A stretch of DNA of 5,966 bases from Methylophilaceae bacterium (GTDB taxonomy: Bacteria; Pseudomonadota; Gammaproteobacteria; Burkholderiales; Methylophilaceae). The translations under genes and the position numbers were made by a program. The notes below the pieces were generated by a model. The model ran no database searches. It worked only from the letters and a program-made list of their open reading frames with translations, and had not been told where the DNA came from. The stretch spans positions 1 to 5,966 of the forward strand of contig JADGRN010000101.1 in the NCBI GenBank assembly GCA_017880825.1, in the 5' to 3' direction. Positions 5,574-5,966 of the stretch are shown piece after piece; positions within the stretch are counted from its first letter, which is position 1; each line of letters opens with the position of its first letter.

Positions 5574-5966
5574 TCAGAATTCAAATCGATATTTGGATGT
5601 TATAGGATAACGCCGGTCCTTGCCAAATCCTCTGTGCGTAATTCTAACGCCTACCGGTGATTGGCGGCGTTTATATTCATTACGGTCTATCAGGGTCACC
5701 ACGCGGCTGACATCCTGCGGGCTATAGCCCATGCCAATGATATCCACCGGGTTGCAGTCATGCTCGACATAGGCTTCCATAATGGCATCCAGTATTTCAT
5801 AAGGCGGCAATGAGTCCTGGTCAGTCTGTCCAGGCCGCAGTTCAGCCGAAGGTGCGCGCTGGATGATGCGTGCCGGGATCACGTCCGAAATGCTGTTGCG
5901 GTAATGTGCCAGGCAATACACCATGGTCTTTGGCACATCCTTGAGCACGGCGAAACCGCCGGCCAC
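5574..5966 (-). CDS. nadE: Glutamine-dependent NAD+ synthetase, C-terminal part
   Basis: Partial: the last 130 residues are present; the N-terminal amidase domain and most of the synthetase domain lie beyond the right edge. The first codon in the window is GTG read as internal valine, not a start. Recognisable synthetase-domain sequence includes [16 protein letters not shown], the [18 protein letters not shown] and [12 protein letters not shown] motif, and the C-terminal [30 protein letters not shown]. The enzyme makes NAD+ from deamido-NAD+ and ATP, using glutamine-derived ammonia in the two-domain form. The [15 protein letters not shown] ending is that of the glutamine-dependent proteobacterial type, but the amidase domain itself is not in view. 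It is directly upstream of glnB, 18 bp apart. Confidence 0.93.
   Translation of the reverse strand: MAGGFAVLKDVPKTMVYCLAHYRNSISDVIPARIIQRAPSAELRPGQTDQDSLPPYEILDAIMEAYVEHDCNPVDIIGMGYSPQDVSRVVTLIDRNEYKRRQSPVGVRITHRGFGKDRRYPITSKYRFEF

Overview
This window looks like ordinary chromosomal core sequence of a Gram-negative proteobacterium, most likely a betaproteobacterium, with the Methylophilaceae/Nitrosomonadales as a plausible home. The evidence is a BolA / YciI / YciB block of proteobacterial type, a parvulin with a Sec signal peptide, a GlnB-type P-II protein next to a glutamine-dependent NAD synthetase, and a Fur-box-preceded feoAB pair. The lineage is an inference from protein style and gene order. 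No mobile element, tRNA, rRNA, CRISPR array or phage gene is visible.

Layout. Positions 1-148 (minus) hold the N-terminus of a PHP-domain phosphoesterase (RNase AM/YciV-like), cut by the window edge. A 123-bp divergent intergenic region follows. A tight plus-strand block, yciB - yciI - bolA - parvulin PPIase (272-2260), ends at a clear intrinsic terminator (2289-2316). Positions 2317-2436 are a regulatory region with a 6-bp dyad, a tandem octamer repeat and a good Fur-box match overlapping a possible extended -10. Then come feoA and feoB (2437-4469), overlapping by 4 bp. Only 7 bp beyond feoB lies the end of a convergent minus-strand block which, in its direction of transcription, runs nadE (C-terminal part, to 5966) - glnB - DUF486 membrane protein - VOC-fold protein (down to 4477).

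How the genes fit together. The first block mixes an inner-membrane envelope protein (YciB), a small YCII-fold protein, a BolA protein (a family tied to monothiol glutaredoxins and Fe-S handling) and a periplasmic folding catalyst. FeoA/FeoB is a GTP-driven ferrous iron importer, probably Fur-repressed. NadE and GlnB link glutamine/nitrogen status to NAD synthesis. The DUF486/VOC pair has a start-stop overlap and is probably translationally coupled, but its function is unknown.

I found no convincing new system. The points most worth a second look are the feo control region, the compact FeoB without an adjacent FeoC, the nadE-glnB linkage and the coupled DUF486-VOC pair.
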